A stretch of DNA of 64,000 nt from Leuconostoc carnosum (GTDB lineage: Bacteria; Bacillota; Bacilli; Lactobacillales; Lactobacillaceae): NCBI RefSeq assembly GCF_014207505.1, contig NZ_JACHGL010000001.1, positions 372,001-436,000 of the forward strand, written 5' to 3'. Positions 26,046 to 34,944 of this stretch are shown here, in pieces (the first letter of the stretch is position 1; each line of letters begins with the position of its first letter). The notes beneath the pieces are model-generated. The model was given only the letters and a program-made list of their open reading frames with translations, was not told the DNA's origin and searched no databases. Made by a program: the position numbers and the translations under genes.

Positions 26046-26690
26046 CTATAACACTGTAATATCTCGCTTATTTAGTTTTATTTTCCCATCATGACTCAGT
26101 TTGTTAAATAGGCGACTGAGTGTTTCGGGTGCGATATTCAGTGATGCAGCTAATTCCTTTTTTGTACCATTCAGACGAAATGTTTTTTGCATGTTGATAT
26201 TGGACATTTTGTTTAAATATAGCATTAAACGTTCATCTGCACTTTGTAACGACAGACTAATTTGCAAATTTTCTAATTCAGTAATTCGTTTACCATAGGC
26301 ATTTAAAATCTTGATAGCTAATTCTGGATGTTGATGTAATAGATCTTGAAAGTTTTTTCTCCGAATCATGCAAATTTTTGCGTCTGTCTTTGCGCGCGCA
26401 AAATGATGATGTTTTTCATCGGTAAATAAAGAAGCTTCCACATTCATTTGATGACTATGTAAAGAATATAGTAATATTTCCTGACCGTTGTCATTAACAC
26501 TCAAAATATCAACCTGGCCAGAGTCAACTAAAAAAAGTCCCGCTAAATCATCATCCGGATGATAGATATAACTGCCAGACATATATTCTTTTTGGTGAGT
26601 TGAAATAGTGACTAATTGGGCAATTATTTCATCAGCTAAATCAGAAAAAATAGGAGCAGATTTCACACATGCAAATTCAGAATGTGACAT
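26046..26690 (-). CDS. flp: FNR-like protein (FLP), Crp/Fnr-family redox regulator
   Basis: 214 residues: cNMP-like barrel (GLFLVDSGQVDILSVNDNG), long helix, and a C-terminal helix-turn-helix, GTKKELAASLNIAPETLSRL. The ETxSR recognition helix is Crp/Fnr-like. There is no four-Cys Fe-S set; instead Cys8 and Cys107 are present, spaced like the disulfide pair described in Lactobacillus casei FLP, so thiol-based oxygen sensing is likely. It is divergent from NADH oxidase, with an FNR-box-like dyad between them, and probably controls nox. Confidence 0.87.
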   Translation of the reverse strand: MSHSEFACVKSAPIFSDLADEIIAQLVTISTHQKEYMSGSYIYHPDDDLAGLFLVDSGQVDILSVNDNGQEILLYSLHSHQMNVEASLFTDEKHHHFARAKTDAKICMIRRKNFQDLLHQHPELAIKILNAYGKRITELENLQISLSLQSADERLMLYLNKMSNINMQKTFRLNGTKKELAASLNIAPETLSRLFNKLSHDGKIKLNKRDITVL

Positions 26691-26703
26691 ATTTCACTCT
26701 TTC

Positions 26704-26717
26704 TTGACGTAAGTCAA
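26704..26717. promoter_or_regulatory. FNR/FLP-box between flp and nox
   Basis: TTGAC-GTAA-GTCAA, a 14-bp dyad resembling the FNR consensus TTGAT-N4-ATCAA, placed between the two divergent start codons. Confidence 0.8.
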
Positions 26718-26785
26718 TTTTTAATTACTGATTAAATTATACAATAGAAATATAAACTTAGTCTATGAAATATTGGAGGTTAATC

Positions 26786-28135
26786 ATGAAGGTAATTATT
26801 ATTGGTTCAACGCATGCGGGGACAGCTACAATAAAGTCTATTTTGAAACAACACAGCGAAGTTGAAGTGGATGTATATGAAAGAAATGACAACGTATCTT
26901 TTCTTTCATGTGGTATTGCTTTGACTGTTCAAGGTGAGGTTAAAGAAATAAAAGACCTGTTTTATTCATCACCTGAAATATTAAAAGATTTAGGTGCTAA
27001 CATTCACATGAATCACGAGGTAACCGCTGTTGACAATGTTAAAAAAACAGTTACAGTTACTAACCTAGTGACAGGTAAGACGTCTGTTCAACACTATGAT
27101 AAACTCGTAGCAGCCACAGGATCTTGGCCTATTATTCCAGGTATTCCAGGTATTGAAGATAACCGAATTGTATTGTCTAAAAACTATACCCACGCTCAAG
27201 AATTAATTAACTATGCTAATGATGATCGTATAAATCGTGTAATCATTGTGGGTGGCGGATATATTGGGACAGAATTAGTTGAAGCTTTCAATGTTAAAGG
27301 TAAAGAGGTTACTTTAATTGATAATCAGCCTACTGTTCTGAATCGCTATTTTGATGAAGCGTTTACGAAAAATGTCCATGAACTCTTTCTATCACATGGG
27401 GTTGCTGTTGAAACTGACAAAACTGTTCAACGCTTCGAAAGTCAAGATGATGCAGTTGTTGTACAAACAAATGATGGCAGTTTTGCAGCAGATTTAGTTG
27501 TGATGTCAGTTGGTTTCCGACCAAGCACGAGTCTTTTTAGTGGCAAACTAAAGACTACGCCTAATGGCGCATTGATAGTTAATGACTATATGCAAACTAG
27601 TGATCCTGATATCTTTGCAGCAGGAGATTCAGTAGCTGTGCATTATAATCCAACCGGTGAAAACACTTATATACCTTTAGCAACAAATGCTGTACGGCAG
27701 GGAACACTCATTGGTTATAATTTAATGGCACCAAAAATTAAGTATATGGGGACACAATCAACGTCTGGATTAAAATTATATGACTTAACTATGGCATCTT
27801 CTGGCTTGACAGCTGCGCATGCGCGTGAGCTTGGGATGGATGTTGATTCCTTGACAATGACTGATAATTTTAGACCCGAATTCATGTCATCGACTGAACC
27901 AGTTTTGATGAGTATTACATGGGATCGCAAAACACAACGTATTCTTGGCGTGCAACTGCAGAGTAAGTATGATATTGCACAGTCGGCAAATGCAGCTTCC
28001 ATTGCTATTCAAAATCGCATGACGATTACCGATTTAGCTTTTGTCGATATGTTATTCCAACCATGGTTTGATCGACCATTAAACTATTTGAATATTCTAG
28101 CCCAAGCAGCACTAGATAAAGCCAACGGTCAGTAA
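26786..28135 (+). CDS. nox: H2O-forming NADH oxidase
   Basis: FAD enzyme that reduces O2 to water with NADH, regenerating NAD+ during aerobic heterofermentation. The 449-residue protein has KVIIIGSTHAGTA (FAD loop with His10), SFLSCG with the redox-active Cys42, AATGSWP, IIVGGGYIGTELVE (NADH loop) and DIFAAGDSVAV (FAD ribityl Asp). Cys42 and His10 are the signature of the NADH oxidase/peroxidase branch; water formation is inferred from close resemblance to streptococcal Nox. CoA-disulfide reductase is the alternative. ATG 26786 follows TTGGAGG; an in-frame ATG at 26765 is upstream of that RBS. Confidence 0.88.
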   Translation: MKVIIIGSTHAGTATIKSILKQHSEVEVDVYERNDNVSFLSCGIALTVQGEVKEIKDLFYSSPEILKDLGANIHMNHEVTAVDNVKKTVTVTNLVTGKTSVQHYDKLVAATGSWPIIPGIPGIEDNRIVLSKNYTHAQELINYANDDRINRVIIVGGGYIGTELVEAFNVKGKEVTLIDNQPTVLNRYFDEAFTKNVHELFLSHGVAVETDKTVQRFESQDDAVVVQTNDGSFAADLVVMSVGFRPSTSLFSGKLKTTPNGALIVNDYMQTSDPDIFAAGDSVAVHYNPTGENTYIPLATNAVRQGTLIGYNLMAPKIKYMGTQSTSGLKLYDLTMASSGLTAAHARELGMDVDSLTMTDNFRPEFMSSTEPVLMSITWDRKTQRILGVQLQSKYDIAQSANAASIAIQNRMTITDLAFVDMLFQPWFDRPLNYLNILAQAALDKANGQ

Positions 28136-28168
28136 AAAGCATTTCTGTATAAGAAGTGTTTTTTATTT
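28135..28168 (+). terminator. Terminator after nox
   Basis: AAAAAGCATTTCT pairs with AGAAGTGTTTTTT (G-T pairs allowed) around a 5-base loop, then T residues. Confidence 0.7.
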
Positions 28169-28276
28169 ATTTGAAATGATATGATTGGTTAACTGCTTTT
28201 TATGGATTAGTAGTATTTTCGGACATGGATGTTTGCTTGTAAACTAGCAGTGAACACAAACGAGAGGAGACAAAAA

Positions 28277-28900
28277 ATGGATATTAGAAAAGCAGAATTG
28301 GAAGACAGTGATAAAATCTCTGAATTGGTTTATAAGGCATTTAAAAATTATGAACTTTTCAATATACCAAGTAATCATTCATCAAAAATAAACGCGCTGC
28401 AAGAAATATTTAAATTGAATACGATAGCCTATATTAATGAAAAAAGTTGTTATGTGTGCTTCGAAGATGGTGATTTAATTGGAACATTTAATTTGATAAA
28501 TCTACAAAATAGTTCTGTGACCATTTTTGATTACTTGAAAGCTGGTGCCGTTGTGTCGTTATTTAAAATTATTATGTTGACCACTAGTAAAATACTTAAA
28601 AATATTATTAAGGCAGATAGCATTTTAAACGAATATAAGCCAAAGTACTGGTATTTAGATACGCTGGTCATTAGTCCACAAAAACAAGGAAGCGGTTTTG
28701 GATCACAAATAATCACCCAAATTAAAAAGATGATTCAGAATAAATCAAAGCAGTTTAATTTGAGATTGATTACTAATTCAAATGTTAATGCCAAATTTTA
28801 TATAAAAAATGGATTTTCAATCACAAAAAAAGAAACTTTTACTATGAAAGAAAATAAGATTACAACATGGTCATTTTTATACCAAGATACAATCATATAA
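28277..28900 (+). CDS. GNAT-family N-acetyltransferase
   Basis: 207 residues. DIRKAELEDSDKISELVYKA is the first strand and helix; LDTLVISPQKQGSGFGSQII is the acetyl-CoA pyrophosphate-binding loop (QxxGxG); NVNAKFYIKNGFSI is the conserved C-terminal motif. The substrate is unknown. ATG 28277 follows GAGAGGAGAC; a longer in-frame start at 28229 lacks an RBS. Confidence 0.82.
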   Translation: MDIRKAELEDSDKISELVYKAFKNYELFNIPSNHSSKINALQEIFKLNTIAYINEKSCYVCFEDGDLIGTFNLINLQNSSVTIFDYLKAGAVVSLFKIIMLTTSKILKNIIKADSILNEYKPKYWYLDTLVISPQKQGSGFGSQIITQIKKMIQNKSKQFNLRLITNSNVNAKFYIKNGFSITKKETFTMKENKITTWSFLYQDTII

Positions 28901-29019
28901 ATAGCTCTGATTCTGAGATTTAATAATTAAGTTCGTGCCAGAATGGTGTTGCTCTAAATAGCCTTAAAGGTAAAATCACTATCAAAAGTCATTGAAGTAA
29001 CCAAACAAAATTTATATTA

Positions 29020-29535
29020 TTAAACCCCGCGTTTTATGGGTATTATTTTGTACTTCAAATTCTTAATAGCTGTGTGTGTTAGAAGGATATGCGTTATTAT
29101 AATTTGAACAGTTAAGCTAGCGATCATTTTCAATACTCTAGTTGCCAATAATGACTCATAGTTCAGATTATAAACAAAGGCAATTAGACTTGTATTAAAT
29201 AAAAAGCTAATGCCAATAACCACAATAATATTGACCATAATTATACGAAATAAAGTTGGTCTAGTTAATAAGCCATATGTTGCCCCAGCTAAAAGAGAAG
29301 GTATCAAAAACCAAAATGAAAATGCACCATTTCCCATTATCGTAAATGCTAATATATTAGATAATATTGCTGCCAACATCGTTAATTTAGGACCATATAG
29401 ATAACCTGCTATAACTAATGCGATGAACCCAAAGTTGACACTAGCAAATGATGGACCAATACTGACTTTACCTAAAATATTGTTAATTGCAATCAAAACC
29501 GCAATGCCTGTAACCTTATGTATGTCTAATTTCAT
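29020..29535 (-). CDS. folT: ECF transporter S component, folate family (FolT-like)
   Basis: 171-residue substrate-binding membrane protein with about six helices. SFASVNFGFIALVIAGYLYG, then GPKLTMLAAILSNIL and FSFWFLIPSLLAGATYGLL, are like the FolT group, which binds folates and shares the EcfAA'T energizing module encoded elsewhere in lactic acid bacteria. The usual Arg in the RxGF motif is Asn (NFGF), so specificity may differ. It is divergent from a TetR gene with two palindromes in between, an unusual way to control a vitamin transporter. Confidence 0.72.
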   Translation of the reverse strand: MKLDIHKVTGIAVLIAINNILGKVSIGPSFASVNFGFIALVIAGYLYGPKLTMLAAILSNILAFTIMGNGAFSFWFLIPSLLAGATYGLLTRPTLFRIIMVNIIVVIGISFLFNTSLIAFVYNLNYESLLATRVLKMIASLTVQIIITHILLTHTAIKNLKYKIIPIKRGV

Positions 29536-29559
29536 GAATTTTAAACTCCTTTCCCAATA

Positions 29560-29620
29560 ATGACACTTGTGTCATTTCATAAAGTGAATTATACTATAAT
29601 ATGACATTAATGTCATATTA
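29560..29620. promoter_or_regulatory. Two palindromic operators between folT and the TetR gene
   Basis: ATGACACTTGTGTCAT (29560-29575) and the 24-bp perfect palindrome at 29597-29620, centred on ATGACATTAATGTCAT, share ATGACA half-sites. Centres are about 41 bp apart. Confidence 0.8.
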
Positions 29621-29644
29621 TAATTTCATGAGGAGGAGGCTTTT

Positions 29645-30244
29645 ATGAGTGACAAAACGTTAACTAAGAAAAGTGAAATCAAAAAATTAGCAATTTTGAA
29701 CAACGCTCGAAAAGTTTTTTCTAAAAAAGGGTTTTCAGCCGTTACGATGCAAGATATTATTGAAGCTTGTGGTATTAGTCGCGGTGGTATTTATTTATAC
29801 TTTACTTCTGTTGATGACATTTTTTTTGAAACAATGACACAACGTTCAGTTCATCAATTTGATAAAATTCGTGAAGCTGTGATAAAACAACCAAGCTTTG
29901 AACAAATATTAAATGATTATCTTTTGGAACACAAAAATCGTCTCCTAAATCATATGGCTAACGGTTGTTCATTACTGCGAGCAATGTACGAATATTCATT
30001 TACACATCATTCAGATCGTGACAGAAGTTTGAAACAAAAACAGGTGAATGCGACTAAAGCAACAGTGAGATCAATTTTGGATCTTGGTGTTAAACAGGGT
30101 AAAATTGATTCTCATGATATAAAAATAATTGCTGATAACTTTATGTTTATTATTGAGGGTATGAGTATTTTGGCATTAACAGGTGAATTAAAAGAAAAAC
30201 AAATAGATGATCAATTTGAAATGTTTATCAAAAAGTTACTTTAG
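29645..30244 (+). CDS. TetR/AcrR-family regulator
   Basis: 199 residues. The helix-turn-helix IKKLAILNNARKVFSKKGFS, TMQDIIEACGISRGGIYLYF is typical of the family. The C-terminal half shows the TetR_C33-like pattern, FIIEGMSILALTGELKEK. Strong RBS GAGGAGGAGG. The two palindromes upstream indicate that it represses itself and the divergent FolT-like gene. Ligand unknown. Confidence 0.9.
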   Translation: MSDKTLTKKSEIKKLAILNNARKVFSKKGFSAVTMQDIIEACGISRGGIYLYFTSVDDIFFETMTQRSVHQFDKIREAVIKQPSFEQILNDYLLEHKNRLLNHMANGCSLLRAMYEYSFTHHSDRDRSLKQKQVNATKATVRSILDLGVKQGKIDSHDIKIIADNFMFIIEGMSILALTGELKEKQIDDQFEMFIKKLL

Positions 30245-30277
30245 AAACAGTACGACATATTCTAAATTTAAGTCAAT

Positions 30278-30326
30278 AAAAATGCAGATACTCAAACTGT
30301 CAATTTGAAGTATCTGTATTTTTTTG
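30278..30326 (+). terminator. Terminator after the TetR gene
   Basis: AAAAATGCAGATACT and AGTATCTGTATTTTT pair around a 16-base loop that can itself pair (CAAA/TTTG); T tract follows. It may also serve the convergent MFS gene. Confidence 0.85.
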
Positions 30327-30403
30327 TTATTTGGTTAATAGCCAGTAAAGATACTATAGATAAATAGTTGATGACATGTCAATTTTTCAACTATTTAGTT
30401 ATA

Positions 30404-31600
30404 TTACTGCTGGTAATCATGCTTAGCTGACCATTTTTTACTTGTTTTTCTTTGGAAAAATATTTGATAAACGAATACAATTATTGTCAAAACAATTAGT
30501 AGCCAAAACATACTTAAAAATGGTCCAGATTTTGTTGATAATGAATTGAGTTTACCTAGTCCACTGAGGAAAAAAGGTGTGGCGAAGGAGCCCAAATTTG
30601 CACCAATTAATATTGTTGAGTTAGCTAAGGTTTCTGAACCCTCCGGGGCAATCACACTGACTAACGAGAAAATATATGAACCAATCAGTGGATAAGAAAT
30701 ACCACAAATAATTGCACCTAGTGTGACACCTAAGACATTATGATAAGATACAATAACTAATGCGCCAAACGCCATAAATATTATGCCTAAAGGTAAGACA
30801 AATTTTTTAGCAAAGCCATATATTCGTCCGAAGAATATTCCTGTAACCATACCCATCAATGTATTGACAGAAATGATTAAACTGGCAACAGCGCTTGATT
30901 TAGATAGGTCGGTCACTATGATGTTTGGAATTTGAATAATAACCGAGGTCGAGCATGCGACCATTAGTGTCATCAAAATGGCCATAATAATAACTGGAAA
31001 ATTAATTTTTTGCTTTTTATCACTCCTACCTGCAGGAATTGATGGTTCTGGTACGACTTTTAAGAAAAAGGCCAATAGTGGAAAGGCCAAAAGATAAATT
31101 AGAAATGAAGCATGCCAATTAATTAGAACTAGTGCACCAACGATTATGTTAAGAATTGAAACACCAATTTGTTCTGTTGCGGAACGGAATCCAAGCATTT
31201 GAGAACGGGTAGGATCCTCATAAAATAAATCAATAATTGTGATTGCCAATGAATTGAACAAACCAATACCGCAACCGACAATTAATCTGGAAATTAATAT
31301 TAAAACAAAACTGTGAGAAAAGAATGGAAATACACCTGCAACACCAGTTAATATTAAACCAATAGTAATAGTCTTTTTGATGCCTATTTTTTTAGAAATA
31401 ATACCTGATAGCAGCAAAGTTACCATAACTGAGAATTGCTGTATAGTTGCAATCATATCAATTTGTTCAACAGAAATATTGGGGAAACTTTTAGCCATTT
31501 CAGGTAATGCGGAAGATACTGCAGTACCTGTTGTTATCATAATAGAAACTGACAGGATAGCTAAGATAAAAACTTTTGAGTGGGGATTTTTTTCACTCAA
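30404..31600 (-). CDS. MFS transporter (12 helices) co-transcribed after GH13 glucosidase
   Basis: About 398 residues with 12 hydrophobic helices. MITTGTAVSSALPEMAKSF opens TM1; GIISKKIGIKKTITIGLI is motif A; SRLIVGCGIGLFNSLA follows. It lies 54 bases downstream of an alpha-glucosidase gene and shares its LacI-controlled promoter, so it may import the glucosidase's oligosaccharide or, like many drug:H+ antiporters it resembles, export something. The start is non-ATG: TTG at 31600 fits the RBS GAAGGTG; GTG at 31609 overlaps it. Confidence 0.78.
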   Translation of the reverse strand: MSEKNPHSKVFILAILSVSIMITTGTAVSSALPEMAKSFPNISVEQIDMIATIQQFSVMVTLLLSGIISKKIGIKKTITIGLILTGVAGVFPFFSHSFVLILISRLIVGCGIGLFNSLAITIIDLFYEDPTRSQMLGFRSATEQIGVSILNIIVGALVLINWHASFLIYLLAFPLLAFFLKVVPEPSIPAGRSDKKQKINFPVIIMAILMTLMVACSTSVIIQIPNIIVTDLSKSSAVASLIISVNTLMGMVTGIFFGRIYGFAKKFVLPLGIIFMAFGALVIVSYHNVLGVTLGAIICGISYPLIGSYIFSLVSVIAPEGSETLANSTILIGANLGSFATPFFLSGLGKLNSLSTKSGPFLSMFWLLIVLTIIVFVYQIFFQRKTSKKWSAKHDYQQ

Positions 31601-31654
31601 TGATAACACCTTCTTTTTTTATTTATTTTTGTCAAATATGATTGATTTTATTGT

Positions 31655-33325
31655 TTATTTTTTAAAAAGATATACTTTACTTTCATATGGACGTAAAGTT
31701 TTTCCTTGGTCATCAGTATAATTACTAATCAATAATTCGTCTGCGTCTAATTGTTGATAATCACGTGTAATGGTTTTATCGGTAAAGTTACTTAAAACAA
31801 GTATTGTTTGACCTTCATAGTGACGGCGATAAGCATAAACTTGGTCATCATCAAAGTCAATTGGTTCAAACGTACCGTATCTAATTATTTCTGAATCATG
31901 ACGAAGCTGAATTAGCTTTTGATAGTGATAAAATACAGAAGTTTTATCAGATAGAGATTTTTCAGCATTGATTTCGGTGTAATTATTATTTGGCGCGTAC
32001 CAAGGTGTTGCTGTTGAGAAACCAGCGTTGATTTCTTCATTCCATTGCATGGGTGTTCTAGCGTTATCACGCGACATAATGGTTAAATATTTTAGCATGA
32101 GCTCTGAATCGACGATGTGTTTTTGATTGACTAGCTCATCATAGAAATTAATTGATTCAATATCTTCATATTGCTCCAACTTAGTAAAATGGCCATTGGT
32201 CATGCCTAATTCTTCACCTTCATAAATATAAGGCGTACCTTGCATCATGTGCAAGGTAGTAGCTAACATTTTTGCTGACACATCTCTAAATTCATTTGAA
32301 TCGTTTCCAAAGCGGGATACTGCACGAGGTTGGTCATGATTATTCCAATAGAGACTGTTCCAACCTTTACCATCAAGACTTGTTTGCCAGCGATTTAACG
32401 ACTGTTTTAATTCAACTAATTTAACAGGTTCATCATTCCATTTACCCATGCGAACATCCGGATTAGGACTTAGTGCGACATGTTCAAATTGGAAGACCAT
32501 ATTTAATTCATGGCTATTCAAACCAGTATATTTAATCGCATCATCGGGTGTAGCACCAGGCATCTCACCAACGGTAATGGTGTCATACTTAGATAAGACT
32601 TCATCATTCATCTGTCGTAAGAATTCATTTAAGCGATGACCATCGGCAACAAAATCCATTGTTGTGCCAGATGTTACGGGTGCAGGAACATCTGGTAAGC
32701 CTTCAGGCTTTGAGATTAAGTTGATAACATCCATACGGAAGCCGTCAACACCTTTGTTTAACCAGAAACGTTCAATATCAAACACGGCTTCGCGCACTTC
32801 TGGATTTTCCCAATTAAGATCTGGTTGGCTTTCGGCAAAAATGTGCAAATAGTACTGTTTTCGTTCAGGAACATAAGTCCAGGCTGAGCCACCGAATGCT
32901 GCTAGCCAATTGTTTGGTTCATGACCGTCAACAGGATCTCTCCAAATATAGTAATCTGCATATTGATTATCTTGACTGGTACGGCTTTCTTTAAACCATG
33001 CATGCTGATCAGATGTATGATTGACAACTAAATCCATCATAATTTTAAGATTAAGTTGGTGAGCTTGTTGCAATAATTCTTCAAAATCTTGCATCGTACC
33101 ATAGTTTGGATTAATGTTTTTGTAATCCGCAATGTCATAACCATTATCTTTATTTGGTGAAACATAAATGGGATTTAACCAAATTACATCTGCACCTAAA
33201 TTATGAATATATTGTAAACGTTGTTTAATACCATTCAAATCACCGATACCATCATTATTACTATCCTGAAAACTCATAGGATATATTTGATAAACTACTG
33301 AGTCCTTAAACCACTGCTTTGTCAT
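31655..33325 (-). CDS. malL: GH13 alpha-glucosidase, oligo-1,6-glucosidase type
   Basis: Cytoplasmic retaining glycosidase of 556 residues. The four GH13 regions are MDLVVNHTSDQH (I), GFRMDVINLIS (II, nucleophile Asp), TVGEMPGATPD (III, acid Glu) and WNNHDQPRAVSRFG (IV, Asp). Val after the nucleophile Asp in region II is the known mark of alpha-1,6 specificity, so isomaltose, panose or dextran fragments are likely substrates, fitting a dextran-making genus. ATG 33325 follows AAGGAG. Two LacI operators lie just upstream. Trehalose- or sucrose-type enzymes are less likely. Confidence 0.88.
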   Translation of the reverse strand: MTKQWFKDSVVYQIYPMSFQDSNNDGIGDLNGIKQRLQYIHNLGADVIWLNPIYVSPNKDNGYDIADYKNINPNYGTMQDFEELLQQAHQLNLKIMMDLVVNHTSDQHAWFKESRTSQDNQYADYYIWRDPVDGHEPNNWLAAFGGSAWTYVPERKQYYLHIFAESQPDLNWENPEVREAVFDIERFWLNKGVDGFRMDVINLISKPEGLPDVPAPVTSGTTMDFVADGHRLNEFLRQMNDEVLSKYDTITVGEMPGATPDDAIKYTGLNSHELNMVFQFEHVALSPNPDVRMGKWNDEPVKLVELKQSLNRWQTSLDGKGWNSLYWNNHDQPRAVSRFGNDSNEFRDVSAKMLATTLHMMQGTPYIYEGEELGMTNGHFTKLEQYEDIESINFYDELVNQKHIVDSELMLKYLTIMSRDNARTPMQWNEEINAGFSTATPWYAPNNNYTEINAEKSLSDKTSVFYHYQKLIQLRHDSEIIRYGTFEPIDFDDDQVYAYRRHYEGQTILVLSNFTDKTITRDYQQLDADELLISNYTDDQGKTLRPYESKVYLFKK

Positions 33326-33371
33326 TAGCAAATTCTCCTTTTATATTTATGAGTACAGAATAACACTTTGC

Positions 33372-33415
33372 GTAAACGTTTACAATGCCTACAAGTAAAG
33401 AAAGTAAACGTTTAC
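33372..33415. promoter_or_regulatory. Twin LacI-type operators
   Basis: GTAAACGTTTAC occurs twice (33372-33383 and 33404-33415), centres 32 bp apart, three helical turns, between the glucosidase and the lacI-type gene. The centre AACGTT is the LacI/MalR pattern. Confidence 0.88.
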
Positions 33416-33535
33416 GTAAACAGAAACTTAAAATGGCGGTGATTGTAACAAAAATCTAAGAATTTATTTAATTTTTGTGAATAAAGAGCGTTGATATATA
33501 ATTAAATGAGTTACTAAATAAAAAAGGGGTTACTT

Positions 33536-34519
33536 ATGTCGGTAACAATTAAAGATGTTGCTAAAAATGCAAATGTATCAATAGCAACTGTTTCTCGCGT
33601 GTTAGCAGGAAAAAAAGAAGCCTATTCTTCATCAACTGAAAGAAAAGTAAAAAAAGCTATTCGAGAATTAGGTTATAAAAAAAACACCGCTGCCGTAGAA
33701 TTAGTGACGATGCATAGTAATGTTATTGCAGTTTTGGTACCCACACCCAAGACCAATTTTGCCATGAAAATTATTGACAGCATTCAAAAGGGTGCTGACA
33801 TGAAAAACTTAAATGTCATTATTCTATTTGTTGGCGATAATGATGAAAAAATGCAGATCAAGGCGCTGAATAATGTGATTGAAAGGCCAGTTAATGGTAT
33901 CCTGCTTATTTCAGTAGAATTATTTGGTGATGCTGTAAATCTGTTGAAGAACAGTGATATTCCACATGTATTTGTTTCAACAGCAATCGACAAAGAATCT
34001 CAGTTTGTCTCATCAGATGATTTTAAAATTGGGTACGAGGCGACTAAATTTTTGATTGAAAAGGGACATAAAAAAATAGGGTTATCGAGTTTAGAAAAGA
34101 ACAGTTTTATTGGCAGGCAACGTGTATCTGGGTATTTGGCAGCTTTAAATGATTATCATCTGCCACATAGTAATGATTGGATTGTTGAAGGGGATTATTC
34201 GTATGAAAGTGGCTTTTCTGCTATGCAACATTACAAAGAAAATACCGATATTACAGCAGTGATTGGGGCAAGTGATTTGGTAGCCATAGGCATCATTAAT
34301 GCAGCAAAGCAATTAAATATTAATGTTCCCAATCAATTGGCGGTTGTTAGTATTGACGGAACCTATTTAGTTGATATCGTGAGCCCACGTGTGACAAGTG
34401 TCACACAATCATTTTTCACAATGGGAGAGACAGCATTGAACATGCTGTTTGCTGACGAAAATGCTGTCTCTAATTATATGTATATTCCATTTAAAATAGA
34501 TGAACGAGAAAGTACTTGA
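33536..34519 (+). CDS. LacI/GalR-family regulator
   Basis: 327 residues. SVTIKDVAKNANVSIATVSR is the DNA-binding domain and the hinge helix region follows; the periplasmic-binding-like domain contains VSSDDFKIGYEATKFLIEKG, GASDLVAIGIINAA and the IDGTYLVDIVSPRVTSVTQS effector region. Divergent orientation and the twin operators make it the regulator of the glucosidase-MFS operon; induction by isomaltose-type sugars is inferred. RBS AAAAGGGG. Confidence 0.9.
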   Translation: MSVTIKDVAKNANVSIATVSRVLAGKKEAYSSSTERKVKKAIRELGYKKNTAAVELVTMHSNVIAVLVPTPKTNFAMKIIDSIQKGADMKNLNVIILFVGDNDEKMQIKALNNVIERPVNGILLISVELFGDAVNLLKNSDIPHVFVSTAIDKESQFVSSDDFKIGYEATKFLIEKGHKKIGLSSLEKNSFIGRQRVSGYLAALNDYHLPHSNDWIVEGDYSYESGFSAMQHYKENTDITAVIGASDLVAIGIINAAKQLNINVPNQLAVVSIDGTYLVDIVSPRVTSVTQSFFTMGETALNMLFADENAVSNYMYIPFKIDEREST

Positions 34520-34664
34520 TAAAAGTCATAAAAATTATTATATTGGGCTTTTTTTTAGAATTCAAATGATGATTAGATCATTCAATTTGTTCAAGAGGGA
34601 ACGAATTATGGCGATAATTCGTAGAATACAGGTTGAAAACAGGATCACAGATCAAAAAAATCAA

Positions 34665-34730
34665 TATGTCATATATATTTGACATAAAAGGACGTTTATT
34701 TTATACTAGTGTTAGTCATATATAAATGAC
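34665..34730. promoter_or_regulatory. Promoter with two flanking XRE operators
   Basis: Promoter TTGACA (34679-34684), 17-base spacer, TATACT (34702-34707). One dyad, ATGTCA-N8-TGACAT (34665-34684), covers the -35; a second, GTCAT-N6-ATGAC (34715-34730), lies just after the start point. This is a classic autorepression layout for the XRE protein that follows. Confidence 0.85.
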
Positions 34731-34743
34731 ATTGGAGTTCAGT

Positions 34744-34944
34744 ATGAATCATATTAAAGAGTATCGCAAAGCAAAAAAGATGTCACAGTACGAATTGTCA
34801 CAAGCAGTTGGGGTGGCTAGACAGACTATTAACTTGATTGAAAATGATAAGTATAATCCATCATTATCGCTTTGCTTAAAATTAGCTCACGTGCTTGATA
34901 CTGATTTGAATGCACTTTTCTGGGAGGAAAATAATGAAAACTAA
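34744..34944 (+). CDS. Small XRE/Cro-type regulator
   Basis: 66 residues, essentially one helix-turn-helix: HIKEYRKAKKMSQYELSQAV, GVARQTINLIENDKYNPS. This is the YozG-like small regulator that usually accompanies an integral membrane protein in lactic acid bacteria. ATG 34744 follows TTGGAG. Its end overlaps the start of the DUF3278 gene by 11 bases, so the two are translationally coupled. Confidence 0.9.
   Translation: MNHIKEYRKAKKMSQYELSQAVGVARQTINLIENDKYNPSLSLCLKLAHVLDTDLNALFWEENNEN

Noticed and set aside
34500-34682. 60-codon frame between the LacI and XRE genes
   Set aside because: It overlaps the XRE operator and promoter and has no RBS.
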